Shown here one piece after another: positions 1 to 6,415 of a stretch of 9,984 bases of DNA. The notes under the pieces are model-generated. The model made no database searches, had not been told where the DNA came from, and worked only from the letters and a program-made list of their open reading frames with translations. The position numbers and the translations under genes are program-made. How positions within the stretch are numbered: the stretch's first letter is position 1; each line of letters begins with the position of its first letter. The DNA is from a bacterium (lineage in GTDB: Bacteria > Patescibacteriota > Microgenomatia > JAADGY01). The stretch covers positions 1 to 9,984 of the forward strand of contig JAADGY010000013.1 of the NCBI GenBank assembly GCA_013152165.1, written 5' to 3'.

Positions 1-2
1 GC

Positions 3-48
3 AACCCTGAACCGTCCCCGACGCAAAGTCGGAGTCTGGTTCAGGGTT
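3..48. repeat. Stem-loop repeat, copy A
   Basis: A perfect 11-bp inverted repeat (AACCCTGAACC at 3-13, GGTTCAGGGTT at 38-48) encloses a second inner stem (CCGAC at 18-22, GTCGG at 28-32, loop GCAAA). The same element recurs at 2243-2286: positions 5-27 match 2243-2265 at 20 of 23 bases, and the right arm matches at 9 of 10. It lies about 40 bases beyond the rpsR stop codon, so it could also act as a 3' RNA structure for the rpsF operon. There is no clear U-run visible on that strand before the window ends. Confidence 0.8.
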
Positions 49-81
49 TAACTTTTAACTTTGCACTTTGAACTTTGAACT
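47..81 (+). repeat. Heptad array next to hairpin A
   Basis: Five consecutive 7-base units with consensus TTKAACT start at 47, 54, 61, 68 and 75 (the third reads TTGCACT). The array directly abuts the right arm of hairpin A and ends 7 bases before the rpsR stop codon. Similar arrays sit to the right of the hairpins at 2243-2286 and 9885-9922, so hairpin plus heptads looks like one composite element. Confidence 0.8.
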
Positions 82-87
82 TACTTC

Positions 88-342
88 CTACCCTCTCACA
101 ACCTTAGGCTGGGTAAACGGCAGTAAAGCCAGAATACGAGCCCGTTTGATCTCGACACTCAGCCGCCGCTGGTGCTTAGCGCACACACCGCTCGCGCTTT
201 TCGGCAAAATTTTACCCTGCAAAGAAATGAACTCCTTCAAAAAATCCACCTTCATAAAATACGGCTCTTTTTTGTCCTTGCAAAACGGGCATTGCTTAAA
301 TTTTGCCGGCCGCGGTCTCTTTTTTTGCCTTTTCGGCTTCAT
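88..342 (-). CDS. rpsR: 30S ribosomal protein bS18
   Basis: This 84-aa protein is the small-subunit protein that pairs with bS6 on the platform of the 30S subunit. The family core is clear: FISLQGKILP at 38-47, GVCAKHQRRL at 52-61 and IKRARILALLP at 65-75. It carries a CxxC pair (C18, C21) and a CxxH pair (C54, H57), which suggests the zinc-binding form of S18; many S18 proteins have lost these residues. The start ATG overlaps the ssb stop codon (ATGA), and a GGAGG sits just upstream inside ssb, so translation is probably coupled to ssb. It is the last gene of the rpsF-ssb-rpsR operon. Identity is firm. Confidence 0.97.
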   Translation of the reverse strand: MKPKRQKKRPRPAKFKQCPFCKDKKEPYFMKVDFLKEFISLQGKILPKSASGVCAKHQRRLSVEIKRARILALLPFTQPKVVRG

Positions 343-1106
343 GACTGGCCCTCCTGCGCACCCTTATCAACCTCGGGCTTTTTCTCTTCTTGGCCTTCAA
401 CCTTGGCTGCCTCCTCTGCTTGGCCGCCAGCTTCAGCCTGCTCCCCTTGGCCTTCTCCGGCTTCTTGACTCACCGGTTCAACCGGCTCTGCCTGATCTTG
501 TTTAGTTTCTTGATCAGCCGCCTCAACTTGTTCCGGCTTCTTTTCTTCTGCAGGCGCCTCGGCCGGCTCTTCACCACCGGTCTTAACCTCTGGTTCTTTG
601 GTCTCAAAAGGCAAATCATCTTCCGGCAGCTCGATGACATCTAAATCATCATCGGACAAAGACATATCAGTCCCAGCCACATCGCTTGGCACGCCGGTCA
701 TCATCTGATCGCCTGTGGCTGGTGGTGTCGGTCCAGCCCCGCCGGTCGCCGGCCGCGGACCTGAAGACTGCTTGCCGCCAACCAACAAAATCATGTCAGT
801 GATAATTACCTCGGCTACATCCCGCCTAACATTTTCAGCTGTTGTCCAGTTTCTATAATGAAGCCGGCCCTCAACAAAAACCTTGCTGCCTTTAGTTAAA
901 ATCTGGGCACAGATCTCGGCCAGTTTGTCCCAAGCCACAATTCGATGAAACTCGGTCTCATCTTTCCTGGTCCCGTTTGTCACCCAGCGGCGGGTCGTCG
1001 CCACTGTAAAAGTAGCCACTGCCTTCTGGTTCGGCGTATAACGCAATTCTGGGTCCCTAGTTAAATTTCCAATTAATTGAACACGGTTAAGCGAGCGAGA
1101 CGCCAT
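339..1106 (-). CDS. ssb: Single-stranded DNA-binding protein with long acidic C-terminal extension
   Basis: Binds single-stranded DNA in replication, recombination and repair. Residues 1-110 form the OB-fold: LNRVQLIGNLTRDPELRYT at 6-24, the TEFHRIVAWDKLAE segment at 51-64, and KGSKVFVEGRL at 72-82. A flexible Gly/Pro linker follows (about 113-145), then an acidic stretch ending in EDDLPF at 162-167. DDLPF resembles the tip (DDDIPF in E. coli) that recruits partner proteins and normally ends the protein. Here another 88 residues follow, rich in E, A, Q, K and G, giving 255 aa against the usual 130-180. The codon after F167 is GAG, one base from the stop TAG. The AAAGGAGGT ribosome binding site lies in the short gap behind rpsF; the stop overlaps rpsR. 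Identity is firm; the role of the extension is unknown. Confidence 0.97.
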   Translation of the reverse strand: MASRSLNRVQLIGNLTRDPELRYTPNQKAVATFTVATTRRWVTNGTRKDETEFHRIVAWDKLAEICAQILTKGSKVFVEGRLHYRNWTTAENVRRDVAEVIITDMILLVGGKQSSGPRPATGGAGPTPPATGDQMMTGVPSDVAGTDMSLSDDDLDVIELPEDDLPFETKEPEVKTGGEEPAEAPAEEKKPEQVEAADQETKQDQAEPVEPVSQEAGEGQGEQAEAGGQAEEAAKVEGQEEKKPEVDKGAQEGQS

Positions 1107-1118
1107 ATCCTACCTCCT

Positions 1119-1397
1119 TTATTTTTTATCACGGGCAACTAATAAATATCTAAGATAACTTTTACTATTCAAGTGGAAAAAGCGATCCAACTGTTTGCCA
1201 AAATCTTCCTTTGCCTCCAGCAGGTAACGGGTATAAACCGCTTTCGTTTGTTTTTGGATCGGATAAGCCAAATCGCGCTCTCCTAAATTATCCGTTTCGA
1301 GTATTTTAACCTTTAATTTTTTAAACAGATCTGGCAATTTGTCCTGTGCTTTAGCTAAATTAGTTTTGGCTAAAACCACTAACTCATATTTTCTCAT
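1119..1397 (-). CDS. rpsF: 30S ribosomal protein bS6
   Basis: This 92-aa protein is the small-subunit partner of bS18. It starts with the family signature MRKYELVVL and contains LGERDLAYPIQKQTKAVY around 38-55, followed by a hydrophobic-aromatic C-terminus (LNSKSYLRYLLV). An in-frame ATG seven codons upstream (1418) is unlikely to be the start: AGGAGGT at 1405-1411 lies 7 bases before the ATG at 1397, and the predicted transcript begins close to the upstream ATG. It is the first gene of the rpsF-ssb-rpsR operon, followed after 12 bases by ssb. In other bacteria bS6-bS18 can bind its own leader RNA; the leader here is very short, so this form of feedback is not evident. Confidence 0.96.
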   Translation of the reverse strand: MRKYELVVLAKTNLAKAQDKLPDLFKKLKVKILETDNLGERDLAYPIQKQTKAVYTRYLLEAKEDFGKQLDRFFHLNSKSYLRYLLVARDKK

Positions 1398-1422
1398 GTA
1401 ATTAACCTCCTGCAACATGCTG

Positions 1423-1450
1423 AGTATAACATATACTTTTTAAAAATCAA
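1423..1450 (-). promoter_or_regulatory. Promoter of rpsF-ssb-rpsR
   Basis: On the minus strand, TTGATT (1445-1450) and TATACT (1423-1428) are separated by 16 bases, a good sigma-70-type arrangement. The predicted transcript starts near 1416, giving a leader of about 20 bases that contains the ribosome binding site. The -35 box begins only 5 bases after the stop codon of the cohesin gene, and no terminator separates the two, so some read-through from that gene is possible. Confidence 0.65.
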
Positions 1451-1455
1451 CAGTC

Positions 1456-2124
1456 TTAATCAGCTAACCAAAAAGCTGCCCCCACCAAACTAAACAGAAT
1501 GCCAACAAAGAACATGCCGATTATCCCATTTCCCGGCCCGGTCACCGGCATAGTCGGAGTTATACCATCAGAAGTTGTCGTCCCACTGCCTGCTGTATCA
1601 CCGGTCCCAGTTGAATCACTAGTCGAACCGGTCGTCCCGGCCGCTTGGATAGTATAGTTGCCTCCGCTAACCAAAGCCAGAATGTCCTCATTATTTGACA
1701 CTACATTTGAATCACTTGTTGTCGATCCCTGAACAAAAACAAAGGTTACCGGCGCATCTCCTTGGGCTTTAGCTTTAAACGTAATAGTCGCCAGCGTCCC
1801 CTTCCCCTCATAAGTACCTGATGCCGTTACCAAATTCAAACTCAACTTGCCGGCGGTGTTAGACCTGATCGACATTTGGGGCAAAATCGTTCCCGCCGTC
1901 GCCGAAACATACTCCAACTTATCCGCCGGATAATTTAAAACCACATCCACTCCTGAAACACTAGCTCCAGCCGTATCCAGCAACACATTTATATCCAACT
2001 GATCACCCACCTCAACCACCTTGCTTGCCGGCGACAAAGATAAAGATGCGCTAGCTGCTAAAACCGCCTGCGGTCCCAGCAAACCGGCTAAAATTACTCC
2101 TAAAAAAAAGATAAAACGCTTCAT
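1456..2124 (-). CDS. Secreted cohesin-domain surface protein with MPVTG-type C-terminus
   Basis: A 222-aa exported protein. Residues 1-23 are a signal peptide (MKRFIFFLGVILAGLLG, cleavage near LAA). Residues 25-160 resemble a cohesin domain: LSLSPASKVVEVGDQLDINV, then GVDVVLNYPADKLEYV, then GTLATITFKAKA. Cohesins are beta-sandwich domains that bind dockerin domains, but no dockerin is seen in this window. A Ser/Thr/Gly linker (163-188) leads to MPVTG (192-196) and a hydrophobic helix (about 201-220). This resembles a sortase signal of the LPxTG type, but the protein ends in Ala-Asp rather than a basic tail, so plain membrane anchoring is an alternative. An AGGAGGTCA ribosome binding site directly precedes the ATG. 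It has its own promoter, downstream of the WxL-like cluster. Confidence 0.85.
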   Translation of the reverse strand: MKRFIFFLGVILAGLLGPQAVLAASASLSLSPASKVVEVGDQLDINVLLDTAGASVSGVDVVLNYPADKLEYVSATAGTILPQMSIRSNTAGKLSLNLVTASGTYEGKGTLATITFKAKAQGDAPVTFVFVQGSTTSDSNVVSNNEDILALVSGGNYTIQAAGTTGSTSDSTGTGDTAGSGTTTSDGITPTMPVTGPGNGIIGMFFVGILFSLVGAAFWLAD

Positions 2125-2142
2125 TGACCTCCTCTTCTATAA

Positions 2143-2171
2143 ATCATACTATATTATCTTAATTATGAAAA
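2143..2171 (-). promoter_or_regulatory. Probable promoter of the cohesin-domain gene
   Basis: On the minus strand, TTTTCA (2166-2171) and TATGAT (2143-2148) are 17 bases apart; each matches the consensus in at least 4 of 6 positions. The start codon is about 20 bases beyond the -10 box, leaving room for a short leader with the AGGAGG. The weaker -35 box limits confidence. Confidence 0.45.
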
Positions 2172-2242
2172 CCCCCACCCTTTTCGTCAACCCCCAACCT
2201 GCAGCCTTGCCCCGAACCAGAACGAAGCATTAGTTCGAGCAC

Positions 2243-2286
2243 CCCTGCACCGTCTCCGACGCAAGATTAAGAGCCTGGTTTAGGGT
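2243..2286. repeat. Stem-loop repeat, copy B
   Basis: This is a second copy of the hairpin at 3-48. The left half (CCCTGCACCGTC and CCGACGCAA) and the right arm (GGTTTAGGGT) are conserved, while the inner right arm has decayed so the inner stem no longer forms. The outer arms still pair imperfectly. It lies in the gap between the 373-aa surface gene and the cohesin gene, beyond the stop codon of the former on the minus strand. Confidence 0.75.
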
Positions 2287-2309
2287 AAAATTTGAGTTTT
2301 AACATGCAG

Positions 2310-2383
2310 TTTTGACATTTAACATTTAAGATTTGACATTTTTTAGCTTTTGCCTTTTGCCCTTTGACTTTTGACTTTTTAAC
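2310..2383 (+). repeat. Heptad array next to hairpin B, overlapping a coding 3' end
   Basis: About ten near-7-base units of the type WTTTRAC / TTTTGCC run from 2310 to 2383, with two irregular units (10 bases at 2338-2347 and 8 bases at 2376-2383). The array begins about 24 bases to the right of hairpin B and enters the 373-aa membrane protein gene, where it encodes the last 18 residues. The same side and order (hairpin, then heptads) is seen at the left edge of the window. Confidence 0.75.
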
Positions 2384-3447
2384 ATCTTTATCAACACGCT
2401 CTTTTCCATCTCCGCCACCATCAATCTCCGATTAATCTCCATCTCTTCCCTGACTATCCTTCTTACATCCAGCAATAACTGCGGATAGCTGTCAACCCGC
2501 AGTAAATCAACTATTTCAGAATCTGCCTCCCTTGACCTATGCCTGCCTCTTTTCCCAGCTTTTTCTTTTAAGTAGCCGTATAAAATACCGGCCATCCCTT
2601 TGAAAATAAACTTAAAAGCCAGCCCCACCCCCACTCCTATAACAATCAGCCAGCCAGCCCACCACAACAAACGTCCCAGCGGCCAATAAAAAAAACTCCA
2701 GCTCCGGCTGTCTTTCTTGCCGCCGGCCATCACCGTCAAATCCACATCAACCGGCCCCATCAACCCCCTGGGCGGTGAAACCGTCTTCTTTATCACCCCC
2801 ACCGCTCCCGGCTTTATTTTTTCCGCCACCGCAAAAGACTCCTCATTCACCAACCCCCACCACCACCTATTTTTATACTTCAAATCTACCTGCGTCCGCC
2901 TAAGGCTTGACGCCCCCGTGTTTTTGAACTTCACCTCTAAACCCAAGCCCTTATCCACTTTAATCAAGCCAGCCGAAATAATTTTAAAATCTAACTCTAA
3001 ATTATCCCCCGCAATCAAGGACACCGGCGCTTGGCCTAAAACATTTCCATCCCCATCGGCCACTTGCCAACTTCCCACGTACTCCCTTTCCGCCGCCGCC
3101 GCCTCCATCTTAATAAGCACTTCTAAATTCTTTCTTTGTTTGGGCGCCAACTTTATCTTGATCGGCTTAACCGCCTTGGCAAGCATCTTCCCATCGCTCC
3201 CATCGCCAGCCAGCCGCAGATAACCGCCTACCTCACGGCCTAATAAATTAACCAATGTCACCCGGACCTTTTTTTGCCTGCCCGGCTTTATTTTATACTC
3301 AAACCCGCCGCCATTTTTAAGCCGTTGGCTTGTTAACACCGGGATTATCCTTATCCCCCCGCCGGCTTCAGCCTGCACATCCGCCCTCACTAAACCAAGG
3401 CCAAAAGCTGCCAACAGCAGTATTAAAAACAATCTTAACTTAACCAT
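2326..3447 (-). CDS. Membrane-anchored Ig-like surface protein, DUF916-like layout
   Basis: I infer 373 aa from the ATG at 3447 rather than an ATG at 3510: this start opens a good signal peptide (MVKLRLFLILLLAAFGLG), and AAAGGTGA lies just before it, overlapping the stop of the preceding gene. After the signal peptide come two predicted beta-rich domains. The first (about 45-145) has the pattern of extracellular Ig-like domains (IKPGRQKKVRVTLVN, then IKIKLAPKQRKNLEVLIK), matching the PG...V.N and LAP...K.. spacing of the neighbouring DUF916-like protein. The second spans about 150-240. A transmembrane helix (about 262-283), a basic cytoplasmic stretch and a charged, possibly helical tail (about 308-355) follow. 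The last 18 residues come from a heptad repeat array and are almost all K, Q, S, R and L. The role is probably in the same surface complex; the exact family is uncertain. Confidence 0.8.
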   Translation of the reverse strand: MVKLRLFLILLLAAFGLGLVRADVQAEAGGGIRIIPVLTSQRLKNGGGFEYKIKPGRQKKVRVTLVNLLGREVGGYLRLAGDGSDGKMLAKAVKPIKIKLAPKQRKNLEVLIKMEAAAAEREYVGSWQVADGDGNVLGQAPVSLIAGDNLELDFKIISAGLIKVDKGLGLEVKFKNTGASSLRRTQVDLKYKNRWWWGLVNEESFAVAEKIKPGAVGVIKKTVSPPRGLMGPVDVDLTVMAGGKKDSRSWSFFYWPLGRLLWWAGWLIVIGVGVGLAFKFIFKGMAGILYGYLKEKAGKRGRHRSREADSEIVDLLRVDSYPQLLLDVRRIVREEMEINRRLMVAEMEKSVLIKMLKSQKSKGKRQKLKNVKS

Positions 3448-3454
3448 CTTTAAA

Positions 3455-4432
3455 TCACCTTTTTTTCTTTTTTCTGCCTGTTCCTCGTATTTCTCGGCCA
3501 ACCAGTCCAAAAGACACCAAAACCAGCAATAAAACCACTGCGCTGGCCGCTAAAAACTTAGCCTTGTTGCTAATATAAAATACCTCGGACTGTTTAACTA
3601 CATACATATCAGCTAAATCACGGTCATACATTACCTTGGCTTTTACTACAAAACTTCCCCACCACGGCACATCATCCCAGACTACCGGAACCTTGCTCGT
3701 CATGCCTGGAAAAATAGTTCCCAAACTAACCTTCCGGCTCTTTACCCCCCTGCCGTTAAAATTATTGATCAACTCAACATCAGCCATCGGATTAAGGTGC
3801 ACATTGCCCACATTCTTTAAACTAAACATCAGCCTCAACCGCCCCGGCAGTTTTTTAGTCTTTTCTTCATACGAGGCCTTAAAACCGCCCACCTCCAACT
3901 CCCTGACCAAATCCCCTGGAACCGTCTCGTAAACCCTCAAGCCAATCCTGGTTTTAATCCTTAAAGCAGAGTTTTTATCCCCTTGGCCGGTTTTCTCGGC
4001 AATTATCCCGCCCATATGGTCTCCTACCTCGGTCCCTTTCGGCACGCTAAACACAAAGCCAATTCTCTTTTCTTCATTCGGTGCCAGCTTTACCCTGTCA
4101 ACATCAAGCTTTATCCAACCGCCCACCCCTTTTCGGCCTGCCTTTTCATCCAACAAAGTAAAGGCTCCATCCTTGGTAATCGTCGCATCTACCGGGTATA
4201 ACCTTAACTCGACCGGGCTTTTTCCTTTATTAACAATAATAAACTCATCTCTTTTCGACTCGCCAGGCACCAAATTATAAATCAGCCAAGCTCTAGAATA
4301 CAAAACCTTTGGATTTGGGTGTGCTGGAAACATGCCGACCCCCATCCCTTCGATCGCCCTAACAGAACCAACTCCAAACATCATTCCCCATATCAACCCG
4401 ATCCCCATTATTAAAAATAATCTTTTCTTCAT
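3455..4432 (-). CDS. DUF916-like (WxLIP-type) membrane-anchored surface protein
   Basis: This 325-aa protein has a signal peptide (1-26), a DUF916-like domain (about 42-146), a second beta-rich domain (about 165-270), a transmembrane helix (about 292-312) and a basic tail (GTGRKKKKR). The DUF916 pattern is visible as LVPGESKRDEFIIVNKG, then GWIKLDVDRVKLAPNEEKR, then PKGTEVGDHMGGIIAE. In Gram-positive bacteria, proteins with DUF916 and DUF3324 (WxL-interacting proteins) hold WxL-domain proteins at the cell wall; by analogy this one could receive the two WxL-like proteins encoded upstream. An AAGGAGG precedes the start. The next gene begins 7 bases after the stop and uses a ribosome binding site overlapping it, implying translational coupling. 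The 115-base gap upstream contains a TTGACA (4509-4514) on the minus strand, but I see no well-spaced -10 box. The family call is by pattern, not by alignment. Confidence 0.85.
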   Translation of the reverse strand: MKKRLFLIMGIGLIWGMMFGVGSVRAIEGMGVGMFPAHPNPKVLYSRAWLIYNLVPGESKRDEFIIVNKGKSPVELRLYPVDATITKDGAFTLLDEKAGRKGVGGWIKLDVDRVKLAPNEEKRIGFVFSVPKGTEVGDHMGGIIAEKTGQGDKNSALRIKTRIGLRVYETVPGDLVRELEVGGFKASYEEKTKKLPGRLRLMFSLKNVGNVHLNPMADVELINNFNGRGVKSRKVSLGTIFPGMTSKVPVVWDDVPWWGSFVVKAKVMYDRDLADMYVVKQSEVFYISNKAKFLAASAVVLLLVLVSFGLVGREIRGTGRKKKKR

Positions 4433-4547
4433 TAACCCTCCTTAATACGTAACTGATACATATAAATAAGAAACCATTACATATATGATGCCTCAACCCC
4501 ACGCTTCTTGTCAAATCAAACCAGGCTTCCCACCACCGGTTTTGCCG

Positions 4548-4736
4548 TTATTTTTTAGCCAGAAACTCCTTCAAACTTAACCAGGGAGCAATCTTAGTCA
4601 CTTTAGCCCAGATTTCATCCCTTTCCTTTGATTGCTTCTCCGATAAATACCTCTGCCGCAGTTTTTGCAGCTTAGCCCGCCTTTTTTTCTTCTGCCTTAT
4701 TTCTATACTGCGCCTTTTCGGCGACATCTTGCCCAT
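4548..4736 (-). CDS. Small basic conserved-type protein (DUF6800-like)
   Basis: This 62-aa, strongly basic protein has an N-terminal run of Arg/Lys (SPKRRSIEIRQKKKRRAKLQ) and a hydrophobic C-terminal pattern (KIAPWLSLKEFLAKK). It has no signal peptide or membrane segment and probably forms two helices. I recall similar short proteins (DUF6800-like: RR...KRR.KL.KLR.RY...I.P) in planctomycetes and CPR genomes; their function is unknown. AGGAGG with a 4-base spacer to the ATG supports real translation. It sits between two exported surface proteins, 48 bases after the upstream gene, so it is a cytoplasmic outlier in the cluster and may simply be co-transcribed. Confidence 0.75.
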   Translation of the reverse strand: MGKMSPKRRSIEIRQKKKRRAKLQKLRQRYLSEKQSKERDEIWAKVTKIAPWLSLKEFLAKK

Positions 4737-4784
4737 AAAACCTCCTTAAACCATTTTGCAATCACCTAAATTATACAAAAACCC

Positions 4785-6332
4785 TCATTGAAGTGTAAAG
4801 ACAATCGTCCCTTGGTAGTCGCCGGCCGGCGTGTTAGCCGGAATCAGCCACCTTAAAAAAATGCCTTGTTTATACACTCCCCGGCCATGCCCCTGCTGAG
4901 CTTGGCTTATCACCACCGGCTGGCCGTCATCTTTAATCATCACTTCTCCACCGGCCGTCACTCCATCCAAACTTCCCTGGACTGCATCCACCGCTCCCGG
5001 CTTAATCGTTAATAAACCAGCCGCCTTGATGAAATAATCCGCTTTGGGGGCATATAAATCCTCAAACACGCCGGTCAGCACCCAGCCCGGCTGGGACGAT
5101 CGATCATCAACAATCATAATCGTTTTTTTATCCCCGCTCCCACCTAGCCAGCCTTCGATCACCTGGTCAAAAGTCGACACAATCATCTCTGGCAGTTTGA
5201 TATTTTGAGCCACCTTGATGCCAAACCGCCGGCTTGAATCCTCCTTAATCAAATCATCCACTTCAACCTCTTTAACCTCGCCCGCTTGGCTTGCAAACCT
5301 TACTTTTAGCTGATACTTCCCAGGTTCCAAATCATCGGTTGGCCAAGACCAAAACACTTGATTAAACTCCCCAGCTTCAAACCTCACATCCTCGCCCAAA
5401 CTCTGCCAACTATCCGACGCCGCCTTCCGATACCAGCCGGCCGCCTCAACACCGGTCTGGCTTGATCCCTGGCCGGCTACCTCCACCTCGCCGTCAAGCT
5501 GTCCGCCCGCTTCCGGGGCCGTCAATTCAAACCTTGACCCTTTCATAATCAAATCTATCGGGACCACCACCGCTTCCTTAACCAGCTTTTTAGTTTCTGC
5601 CTCCCTTTTTAGCAAATCAATCTGGACATCATGCCAGCCGGCCGCCTTGCCTTGGTCCACCACTAAATTAAACTCTATTTGACCGTCACCGGCGGCATAC
5701 TCAAACTGCTTCAACCGCTGTCTGTTTTTAAACCTGTCAATCAACCAGCCCTTAGCCTCAACTACATCACCGTACTTGCCAGCCAAAACAACCGACCCTT
5801 TTAAATCTTTCAGCCAGCAGTTAAACCCCCAATCCGTTTTGGGTAAAAATTCATCAGACACAGCCATCATCGTTTGGAAATAAATCATCCCAGTATTCTT
5901 TCGCAAACGCCCGCGCCGATGCGATCGGCTGCCGGTCAAACTCACCTCGGCCACCAACTGCTTAAACTTCTTTTCCAGCTTTGCTGACCCCTTCCACACA
6001 TATCGGCCCTTACCATCCTGGCCGTCCAGCTTTAAGCTTAAACTTTGATACAGCCTCCCATCCGGATAAAACAGCCTAGCTCTGGCCAGGGCCGCCTGGC
6101 TAAACCGGCCGCCGCCGGCCTCGATCAACAACTCTTCGCCTTCCTTAACCACCAGCCCGCCGCCTGACCGGCCGGCAACCTTGACAAAATCGCCGCCGTT
6201 AAACTCATACATGCCGGTGTTTCTGCACTCTATAGCTCGCGCATTTTTTACCCCGCCATAAAGCCCCCCTATAATAATCAAGCCTGCCAACAACACAGCA
6301 TTTCTTGTTTTTCTAGCTAGTTTACCTTCCAT
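4785..6332 (-). CDS. Large secreted protein with C-terminal WxL-like domain
   Basis: This 515-aa protein has an N-terminal signal peptide (about 1-33, NAVLLAGLIIIGGLYGG), beta-rich regions (about 40-260), an Ig-like domain (about 265-357, ending LEPGKYQLKVRF) and a C-terminal WxL-like domain (about 380-515). The last shares its pattern with the 201-aa protein encoded upstream: VDDRSSQPGWVLT at 408-420, LTIKPG at 441-446, then G.GRG.Y and IPANTPAGDY near the end. The first WxL motif is intact (W417-V-L419); at the terminus the usual TW.L is replaced by F512-T-L514. There is no membrane anchor, so it likely depends on a surface partner such as the DUF916-like protein. The start lacks a strong ribosome binding site (only AGG close to the ATG), and the gene lies behind a strong terminator, suggesting lower expression than the upstream gene. 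Confidence 0.85.
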   Translation of the reverse strand: MEGKLARKTRNAVLLAGLIIIGGLYGGVKNARAIECRNTGMYEFNGGDFVKVAGRSGGGLVVKEGEELLIEAGGGRFSQAALARARLFYPDGRLYQSLSLKLDGQDGKGRYVWKGSAKLEKKFKQLVAEVSLTGSRSHRRGRLRKNTGMIYFQTMMAVSDEFLPKTDWGFNCWLKDLKGSVVLAGKYGDVVEAKGWLIDRFKNRQRLKQFEYAAGDGQIEFNLVVDQGKAAGWHDVQIDLLKREAETKKLVKEAVVVPIDLIMKGSRFELTAPEAGGQLDGEVEVAGQGSSQTGVEAAGWYRKAASDSWQSLGEDVRFEAGEFNQVFWSWPTDDLEPGKYQLKVRFASQAGEVKEVEVDDLIKEDSSRRFGIKVAQNIKLPEMIVSTFDQVIEGWLGGSGDKKTIMIVDDRSSQPGWVLTGVFEDLYAPKADYFIKAAGLLTIKPGAVDAVQGSLDGVTAGGEVMIKDDGQPVVISQAQQGHGRGVYKQGIFLRWLIPANTPAGDYQGTIVFTLQ

Positions 6333-6356
6333 AACCTATTTTACCCATCAAGCCCT

Positions 6357-6389
6357 AAAAAAACACCCACCTTTAAAAGGTGGGTGTTT
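6357..6389 (-). terminator. Strong intrinsic terminator after the small WxL-like gene
   Basis: A perfect 13-bp stem (AAACACCCACCTT at 6361-6373, AAGGTGGGTGTTT at 6377-6389, loop TAA) is followed on the minus strand by seven T (complement of the A-run at 6357-6363). It sits between the 201-aa and 515-aa genes, so it ends or attenuates transcription within the cluster. I see no clear promoter in the short stretch between it and the 515-aa gene. Confidence 0.9.
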
Positions 6390-6415
6390 CACCATCACAT
6401 TTCGTCTTTAATCTT

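Noticed and set aside
47..81. Short regular repeats as a CRISPR array
   Set aside because: Units are 7 bases, directly adjacent and without unique spacers; no cas genes are nearby.
68..644. Open reading frames on the plus strand opposite rpsR and ssb
   Set aside because: They lie fully antisense to firmly identified genes, have low-complexity Leu/Pro/Ser-rich products caused by the base bias of the opposite strand, and lack ribosome binding sites.
3455..3457. Possible reassignment of TGA (as in some CPR lineages where it encodes Gly)
   Set aside because: TGA ends the DUF916-like gene right after a normal membrane-anchor plus basic tail, and the next gene starts immediately with its own signal peptide; ssb also ends in TGA at the normal overlap with rpsR.
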